64,000 bases of DNA from Drechslerella dactyloides (GCA_020064725.1 JAGTWJ010000001.1:2108001-2172000); one strand, 5' to 3'. Shown: positions 25,978 through 38,982, numbered from the stretch's first letter. The notes: a model not told the origin generated them from the sequence alone. Program-made: numbers and translations.

Positions 25978-26596
25978 CCCGTCTCAACACCGTGCCCGCA
26001 TACACGATTGCCGTCGCTGACCTCGCGCGATTCTTCAATCTCATCAGGCATTCTAAAAAATTATCCAGCTTCGCGTCCCCGTTTTATTCGCTCCAGGTAA
26101 GAAGAACTCGCTGCGTCTCCCGGCCTTCTCTGCTCGCTGCTGCTGCTGCTGCTGCCGCTGCTGCTGCTGTGTTCAACCTCATCCTTTGGGTCCTGGCGCA
26201 TCGACATCAACACACGCCCGCCTTCAACCCATCGCGTACCATCCCGTTTTGTCCCTACCACCACCGTCGCCTCCACACACGAAAAAATCCCATCCCATCA
26301 CCACCACCCGCGCGGATTCCAGCTCCGGTCCGAAGTCTGTCAGAGGTCCATCGCAATCGCAGTCGCGTCCCCATACCAGTTTTCCTCATCCGTCGCCTGT
26401 GACATTGCAAATATCCACTCGTTCATCCCAATTCTTCATCATCTTGCTCTTCTGTTTTTTTTCCCAGCTTCTCGTTCACCATCGTACGCTTCTCACCATT
26501 TCACCAACGAGCGCTCCTGCTAACGAAGCCGCCTCTCCAATAGAATAAGACCGTCTCCAGACCAGTCTCCCAACTTCACACAACACATCTTCCAAA

Positions 26597-27406
26597 ATGC
26601 CGAAGGAAAAGCGCGGTGCCAAGACCACCACCCGAACCGGCAAGAAGAAGAAGGGTAAGTCCGCCGTCCCTCTGCAGCTTCCTCGACGTCTTTCTCGGTC
26701 CGTCAGTCTCGAATCCGGTCCTCTCGGACGGCTGTTTCAGACCCTGGCGCGACATGTCCGGACTCTGTCTCCTGCATATGTCCCGTAGACGCAAGCGCTT
26801 CCAAAAAGCAAAATGCAACGCGTTGCACACTCCCAATCGCGACACCCGCTGACTGACATGGCGTATCTCCACAGACCCTAACGCACCCAAGCGCGGTCTG
26901 TCCGCCTACATGTTCTTCGCCAACGAGCAACGAGAGAACGTTCGCGCCGAGAACCCTGGCATCGCATTTGGTAAGTTGCTCCCCGTCGCTCCCGCTGTTG
27001 CATCAGGAGCGAGCGAACGAGCGAACGAACGAATAGACAAGCTGCCTCGTAGACGCGGCGCTACTGTTTGTTTGCTTCGCCTCGTCTCGTCTCGTCTCGT
27101 CAAATCGATCGGCTGGCTAACCGATCTCTTGCGCGCAGGCCAAGTCGGCAAGGTCCTAGGTGAGCGCTGGAAGGCGCTCTCGGACAAGCAACGGGCTCCA
27201 TATGAGGCCAAGGCTGCCACTGACAAGAAGCGATACGAGGACGAGAAGGCCCAGTACCAAGTGAGTCCAGGACCCTCCTCACCCCACCCCCGCCGTAGTA
27301 GCGTGTAGAATAGTAGGATATAGCACCCAGTGGAGCATACTCGGCTAACCTGTGCCTCCCTTCGCGTCTGCAGGCTGGTGGTGACGACGATGAGGACGAT
27401 GACTAA
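26597..27406 (+). CDS. NHP6: Nhp6-type HMG-box chromatin protein
   Basis: Four exons fit: 26597-26654, 26875-26970, 27139-27260 and 27374-27406, giving 102 aa. All introns have GTAAGT or GTGAGT donors and CAG acceptors. The short basic N-terminus (MPKEKRGAKTTTRTGKKKK) leads into one HMG box. The box starts DPNAPKRGLSAYMFFANEQR, continues PGIAFGQVGKVLGERWKALS and ends KKRYEDEKAQYQ. An acidic tail (GGDDDEDDD) closes the protein. Nhp6 bends DNA without sequence specificity, loosens nucleosomes and works with the FACT complex in transcription. Size and domain layout match the fungal family. The first two introns are long relative to the small exons, at 220 and 168 bases. Confidence 0.96.
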
Positions 27407-29079
27407 ACGTCTCGCATTCTCGTGAATCGTCCTGTTTCTTCTTTGGGTTTCTTGACGCGTTATTCTGTGTGTGGCTGGCTCTTTGTTATGGCTTCTGGGA
27501 GCTTTTTTCCTTTTTTTTTTCCTTCTTATCTGTGATACTTTTTTTCACACACGCACGCCTTGGCAGTCATCTTTGGGGAAAAGACAAAAAGAATAGAACA
27601 CGAGAGAAAGGGATGTTGTGGAGAAGCTTTCTGAGGCGAGCTCTGGAGAGCTGCTTTCCTGTCTTGTCCTGTCCTGTCCTGTCCTGTGCCAAACTGTCTG
27701 TCTGTCGGTCGGAGATGTGTGCATGCCATTCTAAACCTCCTAATGCAAATGCCGTCCATTGATCTGATCATGTCAAAGAATTAAAAAGAAAAAGAACCAC
27801 TCTCTCACCTTGGGCGTCGTCGTCGAATTCAGTCCTTCCTGTACCTTTACTGCCTCCCTTTTTTTTTGTGGGTCGTCTCTTCTTTTCATGGGGGATACTG
27901 TATTTTTTTGTTCGGGTTGGGTTCCATGGGTTTCGGCTTCGTCTTTTCGGAATCTTTACGCTGCGTTCGGGGATCCAATATTTATTCAACTCGGGTGACT
28001 CTTTTCTTGAAGATTCCTTTCCTCAGTGTGTATCATTTTCGGGCAATTAGACGGTGAAGGGGGGCGGCTTGGGGCTCCTTTTATACAGCACAGCATCCCG
28101 TCCTGTAGTGTGCCATACCGTGATGCATGATGCAGCAGTCACCACTCAGGGGTATCAAAGATATTATTTGAATGATAACGAAACAATGCTAGAGTGTGAG
28201 TGTGTGAGTGTAAGTGAGAAGTATGCCTGAATGTTAGTATATCTGTGTGCTGGACCGGTCAAGGTTCAAGTATGCATGATAGGCTCGATAGCAGGCTCGT
28301 GAGGATCGATCGATAGACAGATAGATGGTGAAGATTCGATTAGAGAACGAAAAAAAAAAAGCGGGGTCAAAGGAATTTCCCGGCCGACGACCCGGAAGCT
28401 TTCAGGGTTTTAAAAGCTGACGATGGGCGGCTGGCCAGCGGTACCGCCCACCGTATACAAGCATAAGCAGCATCCGACACCTGATCGAGATTGCGAGCTG
28501 CGCTGACGAGCTAGCTAGCTAGCTGGCTAGCTGTGCCACCTCCCGATTTCAGCCATTTGTAGACTGGTCTCTCTGTTTTTCTTGTTTACTTACTTTCCTG
28601 TGTGTCTTAACTCCATGGTGGGCTAACTAGGTGTATACCCTGTCGGAGAGTTCCTCGGGGATATCTATTTTTCACACTACGAGTAGACGCACATACACCT
28701 ACTAGTATGCTATACTCCGAGGAAGTGGTGTTTTTCGATGTCACGATTCATTCCGATTCGACGATCGAGCTGTGAGATTTCTGGCGACCCTGGCAGCACA
28801 CACCGTGTCAGATGTGATTGACAGCAGATGCAATGGCATGTCGCCTGCCTTTCTTGACTCGAGCTCGCTCGTCCAGCTGTCAGCTATGCGCATATGCACA
28901 TATACTAGGTTTGCTCGAATCCATGGTTGCGGCTCGGCGTTATACAGACATACACGATCGAGGGTACGGATATTACGCACCGTCGCAATTCTATTGACGA
29001 AAGCTAGCTGGATAGACCGATATATAGACCGATCAAGCTACAAGCGGGCTGTCATGGTACGTACGTTCACTGTGCCTCC

Positions 29080-29097
29080 TATACAATATATTGTATA
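29080..29097. repeat. perfect 18-bp AT-rich palindrome
   Basis: TATACAATATATTGTATA is its own reverse complement, with no spacer. It lies in non-coding sequence. Confidence 0.9.
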
Positions 29098-31125
29098 TCT
29101 GGTGTCCGCTGCCATATATTACAGCTGCCATCGTACCGATATATTACCACAAGCTGGTAGTTTGAACATTCAACTTCCAAGTTGTAAAAATTATAGAACG
29201 TTATAAGATGAATGCTTCGTATCTATATTGGCTTGGAGGCGTCCATTGCATCGATGTGGTATAACTACCCCGCAGTACAGTGGCAAGGTGTCGTCGACCG
29301 GCCATTGTTTACCATCCACATCCTCGAGGCTGAACTATATACCGCACCAAGATGTTGTCCGGATGCATGCACGCATGCATGTGGCGAGTCGACGACAGAT
29401 GTCAACAGTAGCGTTTTGTCACGTTCACACGTCCAATCGAATACTGTGATTGCAAGAAACCTGCTCGCACCCATGGCACAACCTGTGATATGATATGCAT
29501 GCAGATATATATATCTAATATAATGGCCAAAGCTGGTCGATTAGCAACCACGCACGAAGGGTTAACTTGATCGGTGCAACCCATTCCCTCGAGGAGCCGC
29601 ATGTCGGAACGACGAAGGACCGAGTGTATACTACAGGAGTGAGGGCCTAGGTAGAGGGAGCTCACCTCGATTAATTTTCTGACATTGCATACCATATGCA
29701 TGCACGCTGCAGCGATTGCATTGATCGGTGTGCGGACCAGGAAGGCAGCAAGGCGTGCAGATGATAGCCAGCCGGTCATATGTACGTGAGCATATACACA
29801 GACGTCGCTGCTGGGATTCGTACGGTAGCTAGCTAGCTGGCTGGTTTCCCTTCGCTATAGTAACCAGCTGGGAGGTAGCCAAGGCGCGTGTTAGCTCGGC
29901 TTGGCTGTCATTAATATTACTGCCGACATGTATCCGTCGTAGCTAGCCGGCCAGCTTAGCTGGAGTTAAGCTAAGTAACAGCATGTGGTCCGTGGAAGTT
30001 TATGCACGTCCGTCCCTCGGCTCCCAGGGCATTATCATAGCTCGTCACGTCACGGGTATACCGGTATCAAACCATCCGGCGTACGTACGAACGGCTATAC
30101 CTCCCAGATGCATCATCTCCGCGTGCGAGGCATACTATATAAGTACACTAAAGATCAGGTGAGTGGAGGCAGAGGCGGAGGCTGCATTGCTAAGACCGTC
30201 GACCGGGATTTACGAATGATTGTCCCGCGGCGTATACGCCGAGGGGGGTAATATACCACGACCGCTATCGACGGATCTAGTATCTCGAGCCAGGAGGCTG
30301 ATTGATACGATATGATTCGATGCTCTGCTAATTATACAGGTACCTACTCGCTATATTCTACTACTAAATATACTGTGGACGGACGGGAGGAGTCGACCTG
30401 AGTGTTCGTTATGCACGGGGGGACGAGCGGTTTGATAGGGTGCGCGAGACGCGATGGCTGGTGTGATCGATGCCGGGTTCGAGGTGCCGGTGCCGGTTAA
30501 CGTTAGGCCAGGTCGGTCAGTTCGGTGTCTTGGAAGGTTCATTGGTGGCGTTTTTCTCGTGATTCGAGCGCGGCTGGCGATTGGTGTATGTTCGTTCCGT
30601 GGTTTCATATACGACGGTGCACCGTGAGCTGATATCATATCATATTGTTTATAATTTTTTTTTTCGGAGGGCAATACGACGGGACGTGAGTTTGCTTGGT
30701 TGATTGCTGGGGAGCTTTGAGCGACGTCGGATCAAATTCGGGCATGCTGGTAGTATATGAATTGCTTTTTCCGCGCCGGTGTGACGATACGGGTTGTATA
30801 CCGTGTGTGCATATCGCCGGATAGGTAGGTGTATTTCCAGTCTCGAGACGCTGTATCCCACCCGTACGTGCGAGCGAGCGCGAGCGCGATGGCAATATGG
30901 CAAGGTTGACTGATAGATATATAGCTGCCGTGACACGCCTGATTCGTCACGTAAATGTGCGATACACTTATGTTATGTTGCACAGGATATAAGCCATTTA
31001 CGTAGTTTTGGATATGTGCGTTTTGGATGCGAAGATTCAAGACAGAACATCGGCTGGCTCGATCCAAGTGTGCTTCACCGCGGGTTTCACGTCCGGTCCC
31101 ATGGTCATGGGCTTCCCGACAGCCA

Positions 31126-31161
31126 ATCCATCCATCCATCCATCCATCCATCCATCCATCC
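31126..31161. repeat. (ATCC)9 microsatellite
   Basis: Nine perfect ATCC units in non-coding sequence. Confidence 0.95.
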
Positions 31162-33640
31162 CGGTGGCTAGTTTAACGTTTACACAATACCACGAGGTAA
31201 ACACTGGCTAGTCGGATAGCCAGGCTGGGGTGGGGTGCTAAATATACCGCCGACAGAGATTGCTGCTGGGAGTGTGAAGTATGTGAAGGACATGTGCGTC
31301 TGCACGACAATTCATGCAAGCGGGACGTCGAGGGTGGTAGGTACGAAGTAGACACCACCTTCCTTTCAAAGCTGCCATGCATGCATGCATGTTATCAAAA
31401 GTTACATGCCAGCTCCGTCCCATGGGTTGGTAGATGTTTGTTGACAGAGTAGCAAGGCTGGAGATATTGGTATCCGTCTATGTGAAAACGAATTTTCCAG
31501 CTGGCTGGCGATGGCTACTTAGCTTGGCTGCCTGCGATGCAATGGCGATGGCGATGGCGGGGGTGAACTATCTCGAAACACCCAGAAGACGTCGATCCAT
31601 GCCGAGACGCGACGCAATGCATAAAGGCACGCAAGCATAACTCAAAATGTCAGGAAACTCGACGAACAATGCAGATGACAGACGTCGATGCGATGGTCAC
31701 GCAGGAAATTAATGGGGGAGCCGGTTGCATGTTGCTGCTTCAGCTGCTGCGCCGCGGTGTCTCGCGTAGGTGCATTGGCAGTGGAAGTCGCAGCTGATGG
31801 GGGGATTATCTCATCGCTTCGGCTGGCTGGCTGGTCTGTCTGCTTGCCTGCTTGCTTGCTCGATTGATCACTTGCTCACGATGCAGTGCAGCAGTCCGCC
31901 AATCTACCTGAAACGCGAACGACAGGGATTCGCTCGCGTCGACAGCCGAGCTTGTGTTGTCGGGCTGTTGGATGTGGGAATATGCGAATCGGGATGCATT
32001 GGCCAATTCGCCGCGTGTGGCATGGCACAGGACTTTTGTGTGCGTCCGGTTACCTGTCGTCACTCGTCGCATTCGACGCGGAGGAGCTGGAATGTGCAGC
32101 ACAAGTACTTACGTAGGAGCACCAGCAGGACCGTCCGGAGCAGGCTAGTGTGCGGACGACGCGGATTGATTGACTGGGCGGGAAATTGAGTGAGTGGGAG
32201 GTATATCTCCTGTTGGTAAGAGCGCGGAGCAAGAGCTGGAGCGGCGCTGGAGCAGATTGGGCAAGCTGGAAGTCGAGCCGGCCGCAAACCGTGCATATAT
32301 TGCACATCGCATATATCCTGCGCAGCTGCTCGATTACTGCTTCTTAGTAATGTGTGTAAATTTGGAATATGATACATACTCCATGCAACATTCCTGGGAG
32401 CGAGCTAGTTAACGTGAGTTAACGTGAAAGGAGGAATGTGAGAGGCTCGGGGCCCGTCGTCATCTTAGCCTCGTCGGAAAGAGAGCTCTATTTTGGGTAG
32501 GGCTGGTGCGTGCGCTGTGTGCGTGCGCAGGCGTGTCGGGCAGGTTTGTCCTCTGGTCCAGTGAGGAGAGAAAAGGTACCGACGACGGTAGATTCTCCGA
32601 ATTGGGCACTGCCGCTGCGCTCCTCACATGTTACTGTACTTGGCTGGCTGGGTTCCTCGTGGGAAGTCGTGCGTGTGATTGATTTCGAATGCTTCGCCAA
32701 TTGGCCGCCGGGGTTCTGGTGTACCGGTGAGCGCATTAGCTCGCTAGCTGCAACTTAACTGCTCGTCACGAAAAGAGAGCAGGCTAGCTGGCTGGTCTCG
32801 CCGACTGGAGCGGCGGATGGAGTCGATCATGGGTGTCTCTGTCCGTGGGAGGTTGTGTGCGAGGTCACCCTGATGGAAGCTGGGGAGAGCAGCCTGTTGT
32901 GCCGCCGGGGCACGCCGGCCAACATCAACGATTGATTGCTCGGTCGAGTTGCGTCGGAAAGCAATTGAGCGAGGATAGGGACAAAGGGCGAGCTAGAGCA
33001 AGATCAGGAGTCTCCTGACGGATGGATGATGGCGAGCGATGCGGCGGCCGACGATTGCCTGATGACCTATCTCTGGAGAGACTGTCACCCGATCGAGGGC
33101 AAGCTGGGTTCGCATTACATAAACCCAACGGGCAGACAGCGCCGTCTGACACGCGCCGGCTCGAGATGTCTGTGTCTGGTTCGATCGGGGAAAGAGCGAG
33201 CAGCTGGGAGGCGACAGTACTGCGTCCTCGCCATCATCGTACATACCTGTCTGTCGGTGTGTCTGTAGGTACATTGGCCTGACAGAGGGGACGGCCGTCG
33301 ACGGGCTCCCTCTTGCCGGGTTTCCAAGTTTGGAGCCATTCCCTATTCCGTCGCCTGCAGCTGCCGAGAGGATGTCCAATGACCGGCGAAGTCACCGTCG
33401 AGGAGGAGGACGAGGGCGGAGGGAGTGCGTGGGAGAGCGTTATCTGCGACCACTCGCCGGGCGTCGTGGGACGAGAGCGCATATCAGGATTTCACCCGCA
33501 GCACCTGCCATTGGGTGGAAAATTCGTTTTTCCCACGACGCAATGAGGCCAGCAGGAGCACCAGCATGGCCGCAGGCTGCTTGCAATCAGCTCCCTCACA
33601 TTGGGAAATTGGACGCTGAGCAGGAGGAACGCGCCGGCCG

Positions 33641-33643
<3 letters not shown>

Positions 33644-33678
<35 letters not shown>
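33644..33678. repeat. 35-base poly-T run
   Basis: Uninterrupted T homopolymer in non-coding sequence. No poly-A element structure (target duplication, coding remnant) is visible next to it. Its exact length may be affected by sequencing error. Confidence 0.85.
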
Positions 33679-34728
33679 CCTCTTCGACCCTGGGGAAGAA
33701 GGCCATTAGTGCAAAACATCGCCAACGACAAAGCGAACCTGATTTCCCACAGCGACACGGAAGTTTCGGGACACGGCCATTGATTGCTACACCGTTCCCA
33801 TTGCTTCTGGAAGCCGGCAAGACTGAGGGCGAAAATTTTTTCTGACCAGCTGCCACGGTGCTGCACACACTGCAGCTTGCTTTTCGTCGGGGCCTTGTAC
33901 TGTCTGCGTGTATGATCGATATTATATGTACACACATCCCTCCCGCTGCACTGCTGCTGGGCACGTTACCTGTACGGACTCTTGTTCCCAGTATTGACTT
34001 TTCGAGCCCTGCTGCACCGTGCATTGCAATTGCTGGTGATCCGATCGTATTCTTCCTGTCGGCCTGCTGCTCTGCGTGCGCAGGTGTGCTGGCTCAGGCA
34101 GGCGAGAGCGTCGACTCGCATTGGCTGATGTCCTGAGGTGGCAGACCATTCTGCATGCTTAAGTGGCCGACCCCACTTTCCTCCGCTCCCCTCCCTCTAA
34201 GAGAGATATTTGGGCTCTGTTTTAGCTGTTAGCATTGCATCTCCTGGAAGACCCTCTTAATAATTCGAGGAGTCTAGGGGCTTGCCTGTTTTCTCTCAAA
34301 AGGAAAGGGAGGGAGAGACATACCGCTGGGTCGAAGAGCGCTGCTGGCGGGCCTGGTCTGCTGTCATATTATACTGCAAACAACCTTCCAACTTCACCTC
34401 CGTGGACAACCTTTGCACTTTTGCCCCCTTCCCCATATACACAATTTTTTATTTTTATCTTCTACCTCTATTTTATTTTATTTTGATTGCAACCTCTCCT
34501 TTATTCTCCGAGCCGACGACGACAAACCACCCTTCGATTCTCCCTCTTGCAACAAGGCCTCGCGTAGGGACTACCATCGGACACATTGGGTGGAGGAAAC
34601 AAGAAACAACGAAAACGTACGAGCGAACACGGACTGCGGACGCCTAAATTCTCTTTTAATATCGAACCTCAAAATTGGACGGCCGACTCGCTGGTCTTGA
34701 GGTTTCGACCTCAAGACGATTAGCCAAG

Positions 34729-36991
34729 ATGGCGTCGTCTCCCCTTCTCACAATTTCAACGGTCGCTTCCAATGCGGCCTTTGTGGGAAGCTCTCTCTCG
34801 AATTTTGCAGGGCAGGTCCCCGAAGCGACGACCGAGCTGACCGGCATCGTCAGCGGCCTCTTCGGCCTGTGTTCTGCCATGCACCATTTCGAATCTGCGG
34901 CTAGGAATTACGGACTGCAGGGCTTCAGCGGCGACCTCAACGCCCGGCTGAGCTCGATTCTTCGGGATGCCACGGGCGTCCTGACAGAGGTGGAAATGAT
35001 AGTGCAGGAAATGGATATTGCATGCTCGACAAAAGGCGTCATGCAGAAGAACATGATCAAGCAGGTGGCCTGGATGTTGAAGGAACAGGAAACGCCGCTG
35101 ATCACGAGGCTCGAGTCGCATAAGAATGACATGTCGCTGTTGCTGGCCTCATTGCATGCCAATGCCCACAGCGCTGGAGGACAGGCCCCGAGCCCACTGT
35201 ACGAAGAGTTCGAGCGACGCCTCAACTTCGACGACTACGGCGTGCCCGAGTCTCCCATCGACTATCGGTCGCCGACATCGCCGCACTCAGGCGTGTCCGG
35301 CTGGTCTGGGTTCTCCGGCGTCTCGTCCGTCTCGCCGGTGCAGTCTCGCCGGGCGTCCTTCTCATCGCGGATGCATGATCGAACCTTCTTCGACCGAGGC
35401 TTCGCGCGGACGCTGCCGCCGAACCCGCACTTCGTGAGCCCTCTTCCTCCTAGACCAAAGTCGGCGTATCAGCCGTTGAGGAACACGGAGTTCGTGCAAT
35501 ATATCGACCCGACTCAAGAGGACCATGACGGGTCGAGCTCGTCTCAGTCTTCTGATTATCGGTACAGATATGCACAAGCCCCGCCCGCTCATACACATGA
35601 AGCTCTTGTGCCAGTGCAGAAGTTTGGCTATGGCCGACGGCGGTCGCAGCCCAATATTCAGAAACTCAACTTGAACGTTCTTGTGGGAAGCCCGGATGAC
35701 TTTGCCGACCGTCGGACAAAGGTCGAGCATTGGGCTTCGAAGGTCTTCGACGGCATGCTGGGCGAGACCAAGTTCGTGGACACAGAGTATGGCCTCTTCC
35801 CGTCCCTTTACAAATTTCCAAGTGGTTGTAACTGTGCTGACACCTCCGTTTGCTTAATCAGCGTTAACAAAAGCTCTCAGTGCTTTGGTCGGCGGATGGA
35901 TGTGATTCGCAAGGACACTGAAGAGGAACTTCTGCGGATGTGCGTAGCCCCTCCATGCATGCTGTCGCCCCTTGTCTGCAGGCCTGTATATTGACGTGTC
36001 ACGCAGGAAATTCGCATCGGACTTTATCGTCCGCTTTTGGCGTTGCAACAAGACGCAGAAGACTCGTATCGTGTGCCAGGTTGGCCGGCGTAGCAGCGCC
36101 GAGCGCTACCACTCGGCCATGGATATGGCGTGGTTGACAATCTGGCGGGAAGGCCCGCTGGTGCATCTGCGATTCAAGAACACCAAGTGGGCGACCCTAT
36201 CGTTTGCGAACATTGAAGGTACGTATCCACTTGCTGCCCCCTCCAGCTTTGTCCGTCGCATGCGATGCATTGATATGCTGGCCATGTCTTCGTTGTTGTT
36301 GGATGTGCGTGCATGTGTATGCACATGTATATGTACGCCTGTTGTCGATGCATATTGGCTGACGCTACGTGTTCGTGCCTGCAGATCTAGTGGTGTTCTA
36401 TATGACCTTCCTGGTTCTGCGCCAGCTGGGCCGGCACCCTCCGGACCTTGACCATGAGATGGACATGGATGAGGAATTCGTCGTCTTCAGCGGGTGTGTA
36501 TACATGCTTTCTGTCCAGAGTTTTGTTCGTGTGACTTGTTGTGCTGACTTTACGACAGACTTATCAGTGACGACGAGGGCGGAGAACACTTCTTGCGTGT
36601 CTTCCGCGACGAGAACACGGGAGCAGTGAGGCTCGCGGCCTTTGTCAAAGATGGCGACCTACACCAGCTGCCTGTTTGGACGGCGTTTGTGACGCCGTAC
36701 CTCTTCCAGAAAGGATGGCTCACCCGCCAGTCTTCTCGGGTCCAGCTTGCATCGATCCATTTGGTGTCGTTTTCGGATACTTGGGCGACCAGGGCTTATC
36801 GTAACTGGGAACTGCTCTTCAGCGGGCGCGAAGGTATGTTCTCTTGTTGCGTTCCCGTCGAGTGTCTGTGATATTGATCTGTGTTGAGGATGTGTGCTGA
36901 CGGATCCTTGCGTTTAGATGCGAAGGACTTCGAACGAGTCGTTAAGATTGATCTTCGGCAATCTATCAAAGCTGAGATGGCTGACTCTTAA
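34729..36991 (+). CDS. conserved-looking fungal protein of unknown function
   Basis: Six exons fit: 34729-35786, 35862-35939, 36007-36218, 36385-36493, 36559-36833 and 36918-36991, giving 601 aa. Junction phases agree throughout. Residues 1-170 form a mainly helical region (LSNFAGQVPEATTELTGIVS, LTEVEMIVQEMD, QVAWMLKEQETP) that resembles the helical N-terminal modules common in fungal signalling proteins. A Ser/Pro-rich linker follows. The C-terminal half is a denser, probably folded domain (KFASDFIVRFWRCNKTQKTR, HLRFKNTKWATLSFANIE, LISDDEGGEHFLRVF) with alternating hydrophobics, as in a beta-sandwich or PH-like fold. I could not assign a family. The ATG at 34729 was chosen because the frame upstream offers only a TTG. 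The first intron is 75 bases and free of stops, so retained transcripts would stay in frame. Confidence 0.8.
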
Positions 36992-38982
36992 ACCTTTACT
37001 CTCACCCTTCTATCTTGACGACCGCTCCGTTATATTCTAGTGTCATGATCCCTTCCCGATCTGACATATCTCTTCTCCTGACCAATTTTTTCCTATTTAA
37101 TCTATGACGACCTGACGACCATTTACGACATGCGCCAAAAATGCCACTAACGACCAAGACAAAAGTGTTCTGATTCTGATCGATATCCCGGTTGCGTTTT
37201 TTGAATCTGCATTTTCAATTGCTGTGCTACACAAAATCCTTTTCGCTGATGCTGAAAAAACTTATTCTTTGATCGATATATTTCGATTTCGAAAAAATCT
37301 ACACGAGAGTTACGAGATTTGAAGCGTGATCTGGTTTCTTTGTCTTCGCTGATCGCTGGTTTCTTTTTTTCTCTTTTTTAATTCCGCAAGTTGGTATTGC
37401 TGGTAACGAATTTCCTTACGGTTCTACACCGATTCATTTTTCGTTTTCTCTTTTTCTCACAAAAGGACACTCTTCTATCTTATTTTAATACCCCTTCGCT
37501 TCGTCCAGGAAAACCCTTTCTTGTCTTCTTCTCAATATTCATGGAGCTTCGATTCATTTTCTTTATTTCATATTTTAATTACTTTGCATGGTGGTAGGGC
37601 TCTTTTTGGGATTGGAGTTTTCTAATATTTCCGGATGGATTGAGTGAGTGTCTGTGGAGGTAGCATAGCTCGCTAGCTGTACATGTTCGATGTTCGAGCT
37701 TCCGTCTTTTTTTGAGTATTCAACTGTTCGGTGCATGCATGCTGCGCGCGTGTGTAGTTATTTTGTCTATCTCCCGTAATTTGGCCGCGATATCTATATC
37801 ATTTGGGAGCGGGGTCGTGGTGGCAGTCAATTGAATATTCTTTGTGATTTATACTGATCGCTTCTGGTGTCTGTGCAAATATTGTCGGACGTGATGATGA
37901 TGATGATGCGCTACCGCCTTGAGAGTGAGGTCTGGTATACGAGCTGGCGGTTGACTTTGTTAACTTGGGTGCTCGCTGCAGTTATCTTTGTGGCTTTGTT
38001 TGATGTGTGCTGGTCTCGCGGCCGCGACTGTCTCTGAGATATTAGACACTGGGAGTCGGCTCCGGTTATGTATGGGACTGGCTCCATATATTCATAACGT
38101 GTACTGTGGTTTGTGTAGTTTTCACTGAGGGTCGGCATCCATGCATGTTATGATGAATGCTTTAATCATATCGATTGTGTCGTCAGACTATCTTGTCTCG
38201 TAACCGACCGCGAAAGCGAAGCTCAGGATTATAAGGTTTAAGACTACGCTACCAGCCCGGGTACATCTTAACATGTTAACATTGAAGCATAACGCTCAAT
38301 TTATCTCGCGGACCAGAGGCGTGTGTCTAGCTTCTGGTTCACGAGACAAGCTCAATCTGCTACAGGTATTTACCATAACATACACCTCCATAAAATGGTG
38401 TTTGGGTGAAAAGCTATAGCTATAGGTTACCGTGCTCAAACGTTCCCGGGCAGGAGATATCTAGATGAGAGTCGAGCTGGCATCAATGAAGCCGCTCGAC
38501 GGTTATAATCATATGTAGTACATGTAGACAGCCTTCGGAATGGAGGGGTGGATAGGTTCAGGGACCCATCACGCTGATCACGACAACTTGCCCGAGTCTC
38601 GAAAACGGCCAAAGACTTCGAGTACCCACCACAATATGGCCGCCTGATTCGTGGGAATAGCGTAGACCCACAATGGCGACTCTGCGAAGACTAGCTAGAC
38701 TCACCTCGCGCCCTCAACCCCTGACCTGTGCGGCTCGCGGACGGAATTTCGGCTAAGTTCAGGGCTACTACGGCTATGTACCGATATAGATGCGATATTG
38801 GCATTAATAATGTATTTTTGATTCATAAATCGGGTCGGGCATTCTTTTATATATCGGAATCTGACAGATCAAGAGTGGCTCTCATGCGGCGTCACGACAC
38901 TGTGTCGACTCTTTAGCCTTTTAAAGTCTGCCAACTGGCTCTGCGTCCCTCAATTGGCCTCATATACGGTACACCAACGACT
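36992..38982. other. intergenic region between the 601-aa protein gene and the MFS gene
   Basis: About 2 kb. The first 600 bases are T-rich and look like 3' untranslated and terminator sequence. A palindromic element lies at 38193-38349. No gene was seen. Confidence 0.5.
38193..38349. repeat. MITE-like palindromic element
   Basis: The inner part is a near-perfect hairpin: TTATCTCGCGGACCAGAGGC (38301-38320) pairs with GCTTCTGGTTCACGAGACAA (38330-38349), 16 of 20 positions, and all four differences are transitions. A further inverted copy of the end, TTGTCTCGTAACC, sits at 38193-38205, so the unit may be 157 bases long with nested palindromy. No coding sequence and no clear target-site duplication were seen. 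Confidence 0.6.

Larger units (their letters stand above)
23183..26596. other. divergent intergenic region between the membrane-protein gene and NHP6
   Basis: About 3.4 kb holding both promoters. No gene could be supported. It contains a 7-base tandem repeat at about 23653-23699, CAG/GCT-type triplet runs (near 24560 and 26138-26170), and a cluster of CCCATACAA motifs at 25773-25977. The 500 bases before NHP6 are pyrimidine-rich, as expected for a strongly expressed fungal gene. Confidence 0.5.
27407..34728. other. gene-free region rich in microsatellites
   Basis: Over 7 kb without a supportable coding region. It holds the NHP6 3' region and, at the right end, a pyrimidine-rich promoter for the gene at 34729. 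Simple sequence is dense: an A-run near 28350, GCTA repeats near 28509-28532, the self-complementary 18-mer at 29080-29097, (ATCC)9 at 31126-31161 and a 35-T run at 33644-33678. Many short palindromic tetramer runs (GCATGC, TAGCTA) are scattered throughout. Confidence 0.55.
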
